From contig UQGJ01000002.1 of NCBI GenBank assembly GCA_900540545.1, positions 124,001 to 188,000 of the forward strand: a stretch of DNA of 64,000 bases, written 5' to 3'. Shown here piece after piece: positions 41,401-50,246 of this stretch. Source of the DNA: an uncultured Eubacteriales bacterium. Lineage in GTDB: Bacteria; Bacillota; Clostridia; Oscillospirales; Oscillospiraceae. Under the pieces are notes generated by a model. It worked only from the letters and a program-made list of their open reading frames with translations. It was not told the origin of the DNA and did not search any database. A program made the translations under genes and the position numbers. Positions within the stretch are counted from its first letter, which is position 1; each line of letters opens with the position of its first letter.

Positions 41401-42602
41401 CCGGTGGCATGGTGGTCATCCCCCAAGACAAGGAGATCTACGACTTCTGCCCGGTCCAGCACCCCGCCGACGACTTGGACACCGACATCATCACCACCCA
41501 TTTTGAATACCACTCCATGGAGTCCAACCTCCTGAAGCTGGACATGCTGGGCCACGACGACCCGTCCATGATCCGCATGATGGAGGACCTCAGCGGCATG
41601 GACGCCAAGACCATCCCCCTGGACGACCCCAAGACCCGGAGCATCTTCATCACCTCCAAGGAGCTGGGGTATGAAAACGATAAAATTCTCGGCCCCACCG
41701 GGGCCACCGCCATCCCGGAGTTCGGCACCTCCTTCGTCCGGGGCATGCTGGAGGAAACCAAGCCCACGGAGTTCGACATCCTGGTCCGGCTGTCCGGCTT
41801 CTCCCACGGCACCGACGTGTGGCTGGGCAACGCACGGGACCTGATTTTGTCCGGCACCGCCACCGTCGGACAGGCCATCGGCTGCCGCGACGACATCATG
41901 CTCTACCTGATCTCTTGTGGCATGAACGAGAAGCGGGCCTTCAAGATCATGGAGGCCGTCCGTAAGGGAAGGGGCCTGCCCGAGGGGGCCGAGGAGGAGA
42001 TGAAGGAGCACGGCGTGCCAGAGTGGTATATCGGCTCCTGTAAGAAAATCGCCTACCTGTTCCCCAAGGCCCACGCCGTGGCCTACGTGATGATGGCCTT
42101 CCGCATCGCCTATTTCAAGGTCCACGACCCCCTGGTCTTTTACGCCGCCTATTTCTCCATCCGCGCCAAGGCCTTCGACGCCACCGTCATGTGCCTGGGT
42201 ATGGACAAGGTGAAGGCCAAGATGAACGAAATCAGGGCCAAGGACAAGGACGCCTCCGCCGTGGAGCAGGACATGCTGACCACACTGGAAGTCGTCTATG
42301 AGTTCTATCTCCGGGGCTATACCTTCGACCGCATGAGCCTGTATACCTCCGACGCCGTCCGCTTCGGCGTGGACCGGGACCACAAGGCCCTCATCCCGCC
42401 CTTCATGGCCATCCCCGGCCTGGGGGAGACAGCGGCCATCTCCATCGTGGAACAGCGCAAGGGCAAGCAGTACCTGTCCGTGGAGGAGTTCTCCGCCGAC
42501 TGCCCCAAGGTGACCAAGGCCCATATCGAGCTGCTGCGGGCCTGCGGCGCGCTGGGCGACATGCCGGAGACCAGCCAAATCAATCTGTTTGACGGGTTTT
42601 AA
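38454..42602 (+). CDS. polC: DNA polymerase III PolC-type alpha subunit
   Basis: Main leading-strand polymerase in low-GC Gram-positive bacteria. 1382 residues, slightly shorter than B. subtilis PolC (about 1437). Order: N-terminal domain with a Pro/Glu-rich linker (about residues 80-115), OB-fold (about 140-260), PHP (IELHLHTRMSV near 264), a DEDDh proofreading exonuclease inserted in PHP (FDLETTGLD near 352), PHP remainder, a zinc ribbon in the palm (RCPNCKHSDF near 848 and CPVCGAQ near 876), the palm (VPDIDLNFSGE near 904) and the fingers and C-terminal domain. AGGAG precedes the ATG. Confidence 0.98.
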   Translation: MPEQKKIPLLQLFSAWQPEPELRAAVAHMLVTAAVVDKANRCIQAEIECPACPGDEVKRRMEEGLAAAYCVSRVTLRFTAAAAAPVEEERPPLPTDDQAPPEPDAPPAEAMDPFQRTELIRRQALKNIRPAVRATEKKDPKDKLIFGRIVKKNAVIPINDVTLDSDSVTIEGDVFAVDNVEMKKRGAWIVRFDITDQTNSIRVAKFMIGDEGKALAGAIKEGQRLIVQGRVSPYQGELQLEPTGIAEGKKTVRQDKAEGDKRIELHLHTRMSVMDATTDIKEVIKRAAAWGHPAIAITDHGVCHDFPTAYSTAKKAGIKMIFGVEAYFINDVDDMPAVRGTMDADFKGEYVCFDLETTGLDAQKEVITEIGAVVLRDGQVTDEVFSTFVDPKRPIPYEVTQLTGITDDMVKGAPSQEEAIRQFLAFVNGRPLAAHNAGFDVGFLSEGCRRHGIPFEVTAVDTLPLAQALLPQLSKHKLDVVANHLGLPAFNHHRATDDASTVAYMLVPFFKKLKEEHDIHTLAPINRWVAGQNQKRKGKRRARHLIVLARNQTGLRNLYKLVSKAHLEHFERKQYPVMPKSLIDENREGLIMGSACEAGELFQAVARHASWAELKRIASWYDYLEIQPVSNNAFMLRPDKKTGRSMARDVEELRDFNRTIVALAHEMGKPVCATGDVHFLDPEDEIYRHVLLATKGFDDADSPNPLYFRTTDEMLAEFSYLGAEGARQVVIDDPHLVASWCGDLNPLPNGLFAPKLEDSEGELKRLVWGKAKRLYGEEPPQIVTDRINAELGDILARHYDVIYMSAQKLVQDSLDHGYLVGSRGSVGSSIVAFMSGITEVNALPPHYRCPNCKHSDFEAAKALGAGCGADMPDAVCPVCGAQYEKDGFNIPFETFLGFGGDKVPDIDLNFSGEYQANAHRHTFELFGETHVFRAGTIGSVAEKTAFGYVKKYLEERGKTATKAEMLRLAKGCTGVKRTTGQHPGGMVVIPQDKEIYDFCPVQHPADDLDTDIITTHFEYHSMESNLLKLDMLGHDDPSMIRMMEDLSGMDAKTIPLDDPKTRSIFITSKELGYENDKILGPTGATAIPEFGTSFVRGMLEETKPTEFDILVRLSGFSHGTDVWLGNARDLILSGTATVGQAIGCRDDIMLYLISCGMNEKRAFKIMEAVRKGRGLPEGAEEEMKEHGVPEWYIGSCKKIAYLFPKAHAVAYVMMAFRIAYFKVHDPLVFYAAYFSIRAKAFDATVMCLGMDKVKAKMNEIRAKDKDASAVEQDMLTTLEVVYEFYLRGYTFDRMSLYTSDAVRFGVDRDHKALIPPFMAIPGLGETAAISIVEQRKGKQYLSVEEFSADCPKVTKAHIELLRACGALGDMPETSQINLFDGF

Positions 42603-42626
42603 TTGAGAAAGGGAGGTGCGGCACCC

Positions 42627-44081
42627 ATGGGAAAGCGCTCCGTGCGGGTCCTGCTGAATCTGGCGCCCCTGCTGTTGGGGGTCTGCCTGTTCCCAATCGG
42701 GGGCTTTGGGATCGTAGCGGTCATGGTATTCCAGACGGTCCTGGCCTTCCTCAACTTCTGGTACGCCCAAAGGGTCCTGGAGACCTTTCTGCTGAACCTG
42801 CTGATGGGGGTATCGGCCCTGGCCGGGGGCTTCCTGTCCGGGGTACTGTACCTGATCTTCGTATCCGATGACAGCATGGTCACGCTTGTGCTGGCTACGC
42901 TGATGGCGGCGGATCTGCTGTACAGCCTGATGCTGCTTCTGGTCTCCACCCTGTGGAGTGGGGCCCGGCGGAGCCAGGGGAGGACCAGACGGATACTGCG
43001 GTTTTTATCCGCCCTCGCCCTGGGCGGACTGTTGGGCTGCGCCGCGATTACGGCCAAGAACCTGACGGGCCGCACACCGGCCATTTTTATGGTCCTGGAC
43101 CAGCTCTCCCTGCCCGCGTTTTTGGGCGTGGCCCTGGTCTCCATTCCGGTCATCACCCTGCTCCACGAGCTGGGGCATCTGGTGTTCGGCCTTGCGGCGG
43201 GGTATCGGTTCCACGCCTTCCGGCTGGGGCCTCTGGCCTGGAGCCGGGAGAATGGGCGGACTGTCCTCCGGGTGCAGGCGGTGGCGGGCCTGAGCGGGGC
43301 CTGCGGTCTGCTGCCGCCCCCGGAAGCCCGTGGGAAGGGGAGGACCCTCTTCTTCCTGGCCGGAGGCATCCTGGCAAACCTGCTGACGGCCTTGCTGGCC
43401 CTGTTCCTGCCCCTGATTGGTGCGGCCCGCGCCGTGGCTCAGTTGTTCGCTCTGTTCTCCCTGCTGGCCGCGTTTTTCAACGCCCTGCCCCTGTACAGCG
43501 CCGGCAACCCCTCGGACGGACGGCAGTTCTGGGTCCTGCTGCTGGGGACGGCGGAGGGGGAACGGCAGTCCGCCTATCTCCGCCAGACCCAGCAGCTGAT
43601 GGCAGGGGTGCGGCCCAGGGAGCTGGACCCCCTGCCCCCGCCGCCCCAGGCCCCCTTGGGGGCCGACCTCCGGGCCAGGATGGTGGGGGAGTACTTCCGC
43701 CGCCTGGACGGCGGGGATGGGCCGGGGGCCGGGGCGGAGCTGGCCTTCCTGGAGACCCGCATCGAGGAATTCCCCAGCATCGCCCTGTCTGCGTTGTATT
43801 ACGAGCTATGCTTCTTCGCCTGTACCCAGGGGGAATTGGAGCGGGCGGCCGGGTTCCGGGCCAAGGCCCAGCCGGGCCTGGACCAGGACGGCGACCTCAA
43901 CGGCCTGCGGGTCCGGGCCGCCTGCGCCTGGTACCTGGACGGGGACGCCGCCCAGGCCCGCGCCCTCTGCACTCAGGCCCTGGCCGTGGAAAAAAGCTTC
44001 CCTATCCCAGGTCAGGCGCGGATGGAACACGATTTGGTGGAAAATCTCCTGGCGGCCCTTCCGCCGGAGGGGCAGGAGTGA
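42627..44081 (+). CDS. M50-like membrane metalloprotease with helical C-terminal domain
   Basis: 484 residues. N-terminal block of four hydrophobic helices, then HELGH (in ITLLHELGHLVFG, about residues 180-184) in another helix, a second metal-ligand loop NPSDGRQFWVL, and a C-terminal ~170-residue mostly helical, TPR-like region with Pro-rich linker. HExxH in a membrane helix defines an S2P-like protease; no PDZ domain is seen, so it differs from rseP. GGGAGG precedes the ATG 24 bases after polC. Substrate unknown. It is followed by the his promoter, so not part of the his operon. Confidence 0.82.
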   Translation: MGKRSVRVLLNLAPLLLGVCLFPIGGFGIVAVMVFQTVLAFLNFWYAQRVLETFLLNLLMGVSALAGGFLSGVLYLIFVSDDSMVTLVLATLMAADLLYSLMLLLVSTLWSGARRSQGRTRRILRFLSALALGGLLGCAAITAKNLTGRTPAIFMVLDQLSLPAFLGVALVSIPVITLLHELGHLVFGLAAGYRFHAFRLGPLAWSRENGRTVLRVQAVAGLSGACGLLPPPEARGKGRTLFFLAGGILANLLTALLALFLPLIGAARAVAQLFALFSLLAAFFNALPLYSAGNPSDGRQFWVLLLGTAEGERQSAYLRQTQQLMAGVRPRELDPLPPPPQAPLGADLRARMVGEYFRRLDGGDGPGAGAELAFLETRIEEFPSIALSALYYELCFFACTQGELERAAGFRAKAQPGLDQDGDLNGLRVRAACAWYLDGDAAQARALCTQALAVEKSFPIPGQARMEHDLVENLLAALPPEGQE

Positions 44082-44089
44082 GGTTTTTA

Positions 44090-44118
44090 TTGACTTTAGC
44101 GTGGTAGCGTGGTAATAT
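44090..44118 (+). promoter_or_regulatory. Sigma-A promoter of the his operon
   Basis: -35 TTGACT (44090-44095), 17-base spacer, -10 TAATAT (44113-44118). The leader is only about 30 bases, with no room for a His attenuator or T-box. The spacer contains a tandem GCGTGGTA repeat that could be an operator. Confidence 0.75.
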
Positions 44119-44153
44119 ACAAAAGTCAATCTTTGAGAAAGGGGGCCTACCCC

Positions 44154-45323
44154 TTGAAGTACAACATCAACACGCCGGAGGGCACCAGGGACCGGCTGTT
44201 CGCCGAGTGCCGGGAGCGGCGTCAGGTCCAGTCGGCGCTCACCGGCATCTTCCGCCGCCGGAGCTATGCCGAGGTGTCCACCCCTGAGGTGGAGTTTTAC
44301 GACCTTTTTTTGCAGTCGGGGAACCCCATGCCCCAGGAGGCCATGCTGAAAATTATCGACCGGTCCGGCAAGATCATGGTCATGCGCCCCGACAGCACCA
44401 CCCCCATCGCCCGGGTGGCGGCCACCAAGTTGCGCACCCTGCCCCTGCCCCAGCGGCTCTACTATAACCAGACCGTCTTCCGCTCCGGACAGGAACACAA
44501 GGGCGGCAGCAGCGAGATCGCCCAGTGCGGCATCGAGCTGATTGGGGCGGCGGGGAAGAAGGCCGACCTGGAGGTCATCGCCATGGCGGTGGACTGTCTG
44601 CGGGCCTGCGGGCTGGAGCGGTTCCACATCGAGCTGGGCCACGTGGGCTTTTTCCGGGACCTGGCGGGGCGGATGGAGATGCCGTCCCAGGTCTCCGAAC
44701 GAATGCGCCAGCTCATTGAGGGCAAGAATTTCGCGGCCCTGAACGACCTGCTGGAGCCTTACGGCGCCCAGCCCGCCTGCGCCGCGTTGAAGCGCCTGTC
44801 CCGCCTGTTCGGCGGGGCGGAGGTGCTGGACGAGGCCGAACAGCTCACCTGCGGCAGCGGGGCCCTGACCTATCTGCGGGAGCTCTACACCGAGCTCTGC
44901 GCCGCCGGATACGGCGATTACCTTCGCTTCGATTTGGGGCTGGTCCATCAAATCGACTACTACACCGGCGTGGTCTTCCGGGGCTACGTGGAGGGGGCTG
45001 GGGACGCCGTCCTCTCCGGGGGCCGGTACGACAAGCTGGTGGAGAGCTTTGGCCGCCCCGCACCGGCTACCGGCTTCGCCGTGGACGTGGACGCGGTGGC
45101 CGGGTGCCTGCCCAGCCGGGAGCCGCCCCAGATGGAACTGCTGGTCCACTTCGGCCCCGGCCAGCTGGCCCGGGCCATGGAGGAAGTGGATGGCCGGGCG
45201 GCGGGGACCTGCGAGCTGTCCCCCTGCGCGGACCTGGACGAGACCCTGGCTCTGGCCCGGGAAAAGCGGGCCAAGGCCGTGCTGGTGCTGGAGGAGAGTG
45301 GAGAAAGGCGGATGGAGCTATGA
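44154..45323 (+). CDS. hisZ: ATP phosphoribosyltransferase regulatory subunit
   Basis: HisRS-like paralog that forms the active complex with short-form HisG. 389 residues when started at TTG 44154 (GAAAGGGGG, 8 bases). YNINTPEGTRDRLFAECRER, RPDSTTPIARV, LYYNQTVFRSGQEHKGGSSE and the DLGLVHQIDYYTGVVFRGY motif (HisRS-like fold) are seen; the anticodon-binding domain is degenerate. First gene of hisZGDBHAFIE. Confidence 0.95.
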   Translation: MKYNINTPEGTRDRLFAECRERRQVQSALTGIFRRRSYAEVSTPEVEFYDLFLQSGNPMPQEAMLKIIDRSGKIMVMRPDSTTPIARVAATKLRTLPLPQRLYYNQTVFRSGQEHKGGSSEIAQCGIELIGAAGKKADLEVIAMAVDCLRACGLERFHIELGHVGFFRDLAGRMEMPSQVSERMRQLIEGKNFAALNDLLEPYGAQPACAALKRLSRLFGGAEVLDEAEQLTCGSGALTYLRELYTELCAAGYGDYLRFDLGLVHQIDYYTGVVFRGYVEGAGDAVLSGGRYDKLVESFGRPAPATGFAVDVDAVAGCLPSREPPQMELLVHFGPGQLARAMEEVDGRAAGTCELSPCADLDETLALAREKRAKAVLVLEESGERRMEL

Positions 45324-45961
45324 GCCAGAGACTGCGCATCGCCCTGACCAAGGGGCGGCTCCAGGACAAGTCCGTGGAGCTCTTCGAGGCCATGGGCCTG
45401 GACTGTTCCCCCATCCGGGACCCCGGCCGGCGGCTGGTCCACGCCATTCCCAACTACCCTCTGGACGCGGTGCTGGCCAAGGCCCCCGACGTTATCACCT
45501 ACGTGGAACACGGGGTCTGTGACCTGGGCATCGTGGGCAAGGACACGGTTTTGGAGCAGGGGGGCGCTTTTTACGAGGTGCTGGACCTGGGCTTCGGCAA
45601 GTGCCGCTTTGCCCTGGCGGTGCGCCAGGGGAGCGACTTCTACGGCACCTATAAGACCCGGCGCATCGCCACCAAGTACCCCAACGTGGCCCGCCGCTTC
45701 TTCGAGGACAAGGGCATGGACGTGGACATCATCAAAATCGAGGGCTCCGTGGAGCTGGCCCCGATTCTGGACCTGGCCGACGCCATCGTGGACATTGTGG
45801 AGACCGGGGCCACCCTGAAGGAGAACGGGCTGATCCCCATCGAGGATGTGGCCCAGGTCAGCGCACGGCTCATTGTCAACACGGCCAGCATGAAGCTCTA
45901 TAAAACGGAAATCGACGATTTTATCACGCGCTGTGAGCGGGAATTGAGGCGGCGGGCATGA
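45320..45961 (+). CDS. hisG: ATP phosphoribosyltransferase, short form
   Basis: First committed step of histidine synthesis. 213 residues, short form lacking the regulatory domain, hence the HisZ partner. RIALTKGRLQDKS, DLGIVGKDTVLEQ and the C-terminal phosphate loop VDIVETGATLKENGL are canonical. ATGA overlap with hisZ; GGAG just upstream. Confidence 0.97.
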   Translation: MSQRLRIALTKGRLQDKSVELFEAMGLDCSPIRDPGRRLVHAIPNYPLDAVLAKAPDVITYVEHGVCDLGIVGKDTVLEQGGAFYEVLDLGFGKCRFALAVRQGSDFYGTYKTRRIATKYPNVARRFFEDKGMDVDIIKIEGSVELAPILDLADAIVDIVETGATLKENGLIPIEDVAQVSARLIVNTASMKLYKTEIDDFITRCERELRRRA

Positions 45962-47235
45962 TGACGATCATTCAGGCGGACGGCAGGGCGGAGCAGGCGC
46001 GCATCGCCGCCATGCGGGCCAGGGCGGCGGCGGTGGGCGCGGATATTGAGACCTCTGTCCGTGCAATCATGCAGAATGTAAAGGATGAGGGCTTTGCGGC
46101 GGTAGAGCGGTATACCCGCCAGTTCGACCACAAGGTCCCCTACGAGATTCCCCTGGAAAGGCTGGAGGAGGCCTACGCCCGCTGTCCCAAGGAGCTGATT
46201 TCCGCCCTGGAGCGGGCTGCGGCCAACATCCGGGACTATAACGAAAAACTGTTGGTCAAATCGCAGGAGTGGACCTCCCCCGATGGCGGCACCGTGGGCC
46301 GGGTGGTCCGGGGCCTGACCCGTGTGGGCATCTACGTCCCCGGCGGCACGGCGGCCTACCCCTCGTCGGTGCTGATGAACGCCATCCCCGCCAGGGTGGC
46401 CGGGGTGGAGGAGATCGTCATGGTGACACCCCCCACGGAAAACCTCAACGACGCGGTGCTGGCCGCCGCCAAGATTGCCGGGGTGGACCGCTGCATCGCC
46501 GTGGGCGGCGCCCAGGCGGTGGCGGCCCTGACCTACGGGGCGGGGTTCATCCCCCAGGTGGACAAGCTGGTGGGCCCCGGCAACGCCTATGTGGCGGCGG
46601 CCAAGCGGCTGGCCTACGGCACTCTGGACATCGACATGGTGGCCGGGCCGTCGGAGGTGCTTGTCATCGCTGACGAGACGGCCAACCCCAAGTACATCGC
46701 CGCCGACCTGCTGAGTCAGGCCGAGCACGACCGGCTGGCTTCGGCGGTGCTGCTCACCACCTCCCAGGCCCTGGCGGAGGCGGTGGACGCCGAGATCGTC
46801 CGCCAGACCGGCTATCTGGGCCGGTCAGAGATCATCGAAGCGTCTCTCCAGGACTTTGGGTGCGCCATCGTGTGCCAGAGCATGGAACAAGTGATTTCCC
46901 TTGCCAATGAGATTGCCCCGGAACACCTGGAAATCGTGACAAAGGACCCCAGAAGCGTCCTGCCGGGCATCAAAAACGCCGGGGCGGTCTTTTTAGGCGA
47001 GTGGTCCCCGGAGCCGTTGGGGGACTATCTGGCGGGGCCCAACCACGTGCTGCCCACCTCCGGGACGGCCCGGTTCTTCTCGCCCCTCAGTGTGGACAGC
47101 TTCCTCAAAACCATGAGTGTGGTGGAGTTCAGCAGGGAGGCCCTGTCCCCCATCCAGGGCCAAATCACGGCCCTGGCCGAGGCCGAGCACCTCACCGCCC
47201 ACGCCAACTCCATCCGCGTGCGGTTTGAATCGTAG
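45958..47235 (+). CDS. hisD: Histidinol dehydrogenase
   Basis: Oxidises histidinol to histidine using NAD+, Zn enzyme. 425 residues. YVPGGTAAYPSSVLMNAIPA, GGAQAVAALTYGAG, VGPGNAYVAAAKR and the zinc-site region SEIAPEHLEI (here NEIAPEHLEI). ATG overlaps the hisG stop. Confidence 0.97.
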   Translation: MMTIIQADGRAEQARIAAMRARAAAVGADIETSVRAIMQNVKDEGFAAVERYTRQFDHKVPYEIPLERLEEAYARCPKELISALERAAANIRDYNEKLLVKSQEWTSPDGGTVGRVVRGLTRVGIYVPGGTAAYPSSVLMNAIPARVAGVEEIVMVTPPTENLNDAVLAAAKIAGVDRCIAVGGAQAVAALTYGAGFIPQVDKLVGPGNAYVAAAKRLAYGTLDIDMVAGPSEVLVIADETANPKYIAADLLSQAEHDRLASAVLLTTSQALAEAVDAEIVRQTGYLGRSEIIEASLQDFGCAIVCQSMEQVISLANEIAPEHLEIVTKDPRSVLPGIKNAGAVFLGEWSPEPLGDYLAGPNHVLPTSGTARFFSPLSVDSFLKTMSVVEFSREALSPIQGQITALAEAEHLTAHANSIRVRFES

Positions 47236-47246
47236 GAGGGCCTATT

Positions 47247-47825
47247 ATGGAGAGAATATCCAGTATTTCCCGGGAAACCAAAGAGACCGCTATTCAGGTC
47301 AAGCTGGATTTGGACGGCGGTCCAGTGTCGGTGTCCACCGGCATTGGCTTCTTCGACCACATGCTCACTGCCTTCGCGTTTTACGCCGGAATGGGCCTGA
47401 CGCTGACGGCCAAGGGCGATTTGAACGTGGACGGCCACCACACGGTGGAGGACTGCGGCATCGTGCTGGGTCAGGCCCTGGCCCAGGCCCTGGGAGACAA
47501 GCGGGGCATCCGCCGCTACGGCAGCACCTTTGTCCCCATGGACGAGGCCCTGGCCTTCACGGCCCTGGATTTTTCCGGCCGGGCCTTCCTGGTCTTTGAA
47601 GCCGACATGCCCCAGGCCCGGATGGGGGACTACGACGCCTGCCTCACAGAGGAATTCATGCGGGCTTTTGCCTTCCACGCCGGGCTGACCCTGCACATGA
47701 AGGCCCACTATGGCCGCAACGCCCACCACATCACCGAAGCCCTCTTCAAATCCCTGGGGCTGGCCGTCAAGGACGCCGTCCGAGTGGAGGGGCAGAGCGT
47801 GCCCTCCACCAAGGGGGTGCTGTAA
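47247..47825 (+). CDS. hisB: Imidazoleglycerol-phosphate dehydratase
   Basis: Mn-dependent dehydratase, stand-alone form without a phosphatase domain. 192 residues. Metal ligand motifs GFFDHMLTAF, HHTVEDCGIVLG and HYGRNAHHITEALFK. GGAGG precedes the ATG. Confidence 0.97.
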   Translation: MERISSISRETKETAIQVKLDLDGGPVSVSTGIGFFDHMLTAFAFYAGMGLTLTAKGDLNVDGHHTVEDCGIVLGQALAQALGDKRGIRRYGSTFVPMDEALAFTALDFSGRAFLVFEADMPQARMGDYDACLTEEFMRAFAFHAGLTLHMKAHYGRNAHHITEALFKSLGLAVKDAVRVEGQSVPSTKGVL

Positions 47826-47827
47826 GG

Positions 47828-48439
47828 ATGAAACACCTTACAGCGATTGTAGACTATGGCGTGGGGAATCTGAAAAGCGTGACCAACGCCATGGAGTACC
47901 TAGGGTTGCCCACGGTCATCACCGGCGACCAGGCGGAGCTGGAGCGGGCCGACGCCATCATCCTGCCCGGCGTAGGGGCCTTCCCCGACGCGGTGGACCG
48001 GCTGCGGGCCAAGGGGCTGGACGGACTTCTCCGCCGGGAGGCGGAGCGGAAGCCCATCCTGGGCATCTGCCTGGGCATGCAGCTTCTGTTCGACGAGAGC
48101 GAGGAAATCAGAACATGTAAAGGCTTAGGGCTTGTCCACGGAACGGTCCAGAGAATCGAGACGGACCGCAAGCTGCCCCACATCGGCTGGAATAGCCTGA
48201 CCTTTCCCAACCCGTCGCCCCTCTTTCACGGGGTGGAGGAGGGGGCCTATGTCTATTTCGTCCACACCTTCGCCGGAACCGCCGGGGACCCCCGGGACGT
48301 GATTGCGGCCACCGACTACGGCCCCTCCGTGGTGGCCGCCGTGGGCCACGGCAACGTCTACGGCTGCCAGTTCCACCCGGAGAAGAGCGGGGAGCCGGGG
48401 CTTCAAATCTTGAGAAACTTTGGGGAGCTGAACCGATGA
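47828..48439 (+). CDS. hisH: Imidazole glycerol phosphate synthase, glutaminase subunit
   Basis: Class I glutamine amidotransferase supplying ammonia to HisF. 203 residues. Nucleophile Cys81 in GICLGMQLLF; catalytic His183 and Glu185 in QFHPEKSG. GGAT-type site; two-base gap to hisB. Confidence 0.96.
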   Translation: MKHLTAIVDYGVGNLKSVTNAMEYLGLPTVITGDQAELERADAIILPGVGAFPDAVDRLRAKGLDGLLRREAERKPILGICLGMQLLFDESEEIRTCKGLGLVHGTVQRIETDRKLPHIGWNSLTFPNPSPLFHGVEEGAYVYFVHTFAGTAGDPRDVIAATDYGPSVVAAVGHGNVYGCQFHPEKSGEPGLQILRNFGELNR

Positions 48440-49167
48440 TTTTATTGCCGGCCATTGACATGAAGGACGGGCGATGCGTCCGCCTGAAAAAAGGGGAGTT
48501 CGGCACCGTCCATCAGGTGGCGGACTCCCCCCTGGAGACCGCCAGGCGCTTCGCGGACGCCGGGGCCAAGTGGGTCCACATGGTGGACCTGGACGGGGCC
48601 AGGGACGGGGTGCGGAAGAACTTTCCTCAGATTTTTGAGGTCATCCAGCAGTCCGGCCTGAAGGTGGAGCTGGGTGGCGGCATCAAATCCATCCCGGACG
48701 TCATCACGGTGGTGGAGTCCGGGGTCAGCCGGGCCGTGGTGGGCTCGGCGGCGGTGACCGACCCGGAGGTGGTCCGCTATGCCCTGGGCCAGTGGGAGCC
48801 CGGCCGTCTGGCCGTGGGCATCGACTGCCTGAACGGCAGGGTGCGGACCGCGGGCTGGGAGCAGGATTCCGGCCTGGACTATCTGGCGTTAGCCCGGGAA
48901 ATGGAGCAAATGGGCGTAAAGGTAATTATCTTTACAGATATATCCACCGACGGCATGCTCTCCGGCCCCTCCTTTGACCAGCTCTCCGCCCTGCAAAAGG
49001 CGGTCTCCTGCCACATCGTGGCCTCCGGCGGCGTGACCACCCTGGACGACGTGAAACGCCTGCGGGATATGGGCCTTTACGGGGCCATCATCGGCAAGGC
49101 GTACTACGCCGGGACTCTGGATCTGGCCGAAGCGGTGCGGGAAGCGGGTGACCAGGATGCTGGCTAA
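48436..49167 (+). CDS. hisA: ProFAR isomerase
   Basis: TIM-barrel isomerase of the pathway. 243 residues. LPAIDMKDGRCVRL with catalytic Asp, and SGGVTTLDDVKRL phosphate loop. ATG overlaps the hisH stop. Confidence 0.96.
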   Translation: MILLPAIDMKDGRCVRLKKGEFGTVHQVADSPLETARRFADAGAKWVHMVDLDGARDGVRKNFPQIFEVIQQSGLKVELGGGIKSIPDVITVVESGVSRAVVGSAAVTDPEVVRYALGQWEPGRLAVGIDCLNGRVRTAGWEQDSGLDYLALAREMEQMGVKVIIFTDISTDGMLSGPSFDQLSALQKAVSCHIVASGGVTTLDDVKRLRDMGLYGAIIGKAYYAGTLDLAEAVREAGDQDAG

Positions 49168-49912
49168 ACGCATCATCCCCTGCCTGGACGTGCGGGACGG
49201 GCGGGTGGTCAAAGGGGTCAACTTCGTGGACATCCGGGACGCCGGGGACCCGGTGGAGCTGGCAAAATACTACTCGGACCAGGGGGCTGACGAGATCGTC
49301 TTTCTGGACATTACCGCCACCAGCGACGGCCGCGCCACTGTGGCCGACGTGGTGGAGCGGACGGCCTCCCAGGTGTTCGTGCCTCTGACCGTGGGGGGCG
49401 GCATCCGCACCCTGGAAGATTTCCAGCAGCTTCTGCGGGCTGGGGCCGACAAGATTTCCGTCAACTCGGCGGCGGTGCAGGACCCGTCGCTGATTTCGCG
49501 GGCGGCGGAGCGCTTCGGCTCCCAGTGCGTGGTGCTGGCCATCGACGCCCGGCACCGCCCGGACGGGACCTTCGAGGTGGTCACCGCCGGGGGGCGCAAC
49601 CCCACGGGCCTGGACGCAGTGGCGTGGGCCAGGGAAGGGGAGCGCCTGGGGGCGGGGGAGATTTTGCTCACCTCCATGGACGCCGACGGCACCAAGGCGG
49701 GCTTCGACCTGACTATGACCAGGGCCGTGACCTCGGCCGTCCATATCCCTGTCATCGCCTCCGGCGGCTGCGGGTCCCTGGAGCACTTCGCCCAGGTCTT
49801 TGAGGCCACGGACTGCGATGCCGCCCTGGCAGCCTCACTGTTCCACTTCCGGGAGCTGACGGTGCCCCAGGTGAAGGAATACTTGAAAGGCCGGAATATC
49901 CCGGTACGGTGA
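49157..49912 (+). CDS. hisF: Imidazole glycerol phosphate synthase, cyclase subunit
   Basis: TIM barrel that makes IGP and AICAR with HisH ammonia. 251 residues. IPCLDVRDGRVVKGVNF with catalytic Asp, and ASGGCGSLEHF. The ATG at 49157 lies inside the hisA end (11-base overlap); a GTG at 49148 is an alternative. Confidence 0.96.
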   Translation: MLAKRIIPCLDVRDGRVVKGVNFVDIRDAGDPVELAKYYSDQGADEIVFLDITATSDGRATVADVVERTASQVFVPLTVGGGIRTLEDFQQLLRAGADKISVNSAAVQDPSLISRAAERFGSQCVVLAIDARHRPDGTFEVVTAGGRNPTGLDAVAWAREGERLGAGEILLTSMDADGTKAGFDLTMTRAVTSAVHIPVIASGGCGSLEHFAQVFEATDCDAALAASLFHFRELTVPQVKEYLKGRNIPVR

Positions 49913-49916
49913 GCTT

Positions 49917-50246
49917 ATGGACCTGGACCTGCTGTTTCAAAAGTTGGATTTGATTCCCGTCATTATCCAAGACGTGGAGACGAAGGACGTGCTGATGCTG
50001 GGCTTCACCAATCGGGAGGCGGTGGAGCTGACCCTGAGCACCAGGACCGCCTGGTTTTGGAGCCGGAGTCGCCAAAAGCTCTGGAACAAGGGGGAGAGTT
50101 CCGGCCACTTCCTCCACGTCCACCGGGTCCTCACCGACTGCGACACCGACACCCTGCTCTATCTCTGCACCCCCGACGGCCCCACCTGCCACACCGGGGC
50201 CAGGAGCTGTTTTTTCCATTCCATCATGGAGGAGGACCAAGCATGA
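49917..50246 (+). CDS. hisI: Phosphoribosyl-AMP cyclohydrolase
   Basis: Opens the adenine ring of PR-AMP; Zn/Mg enzyme, stand-alone form. 109 residues. VLMLGFTNREA, SRSRQKLWNKGESSGH and the Cys motif HTGARSCFF. Separate from hisE here. Confidence 0.96.
   Translation: MDLDLLFQKLDLIPVIIQDVETKDVLMLGFTNREAVELTLSTRTAWFWSRSRQKLWNKGESSGHFLHVHRVLTDCDTDTLLYLCTPDGPTCHTGARSCFFHSIMEEDQA

Noticed and set aside
40527..42770. A 747-codon minus-strand frame inside polC
   Set aside because: polC on the plus strand contains the zinc ribbon and palm motifs in the expected order; the minus frame translates to Gly/Val/His-rich nonsense.
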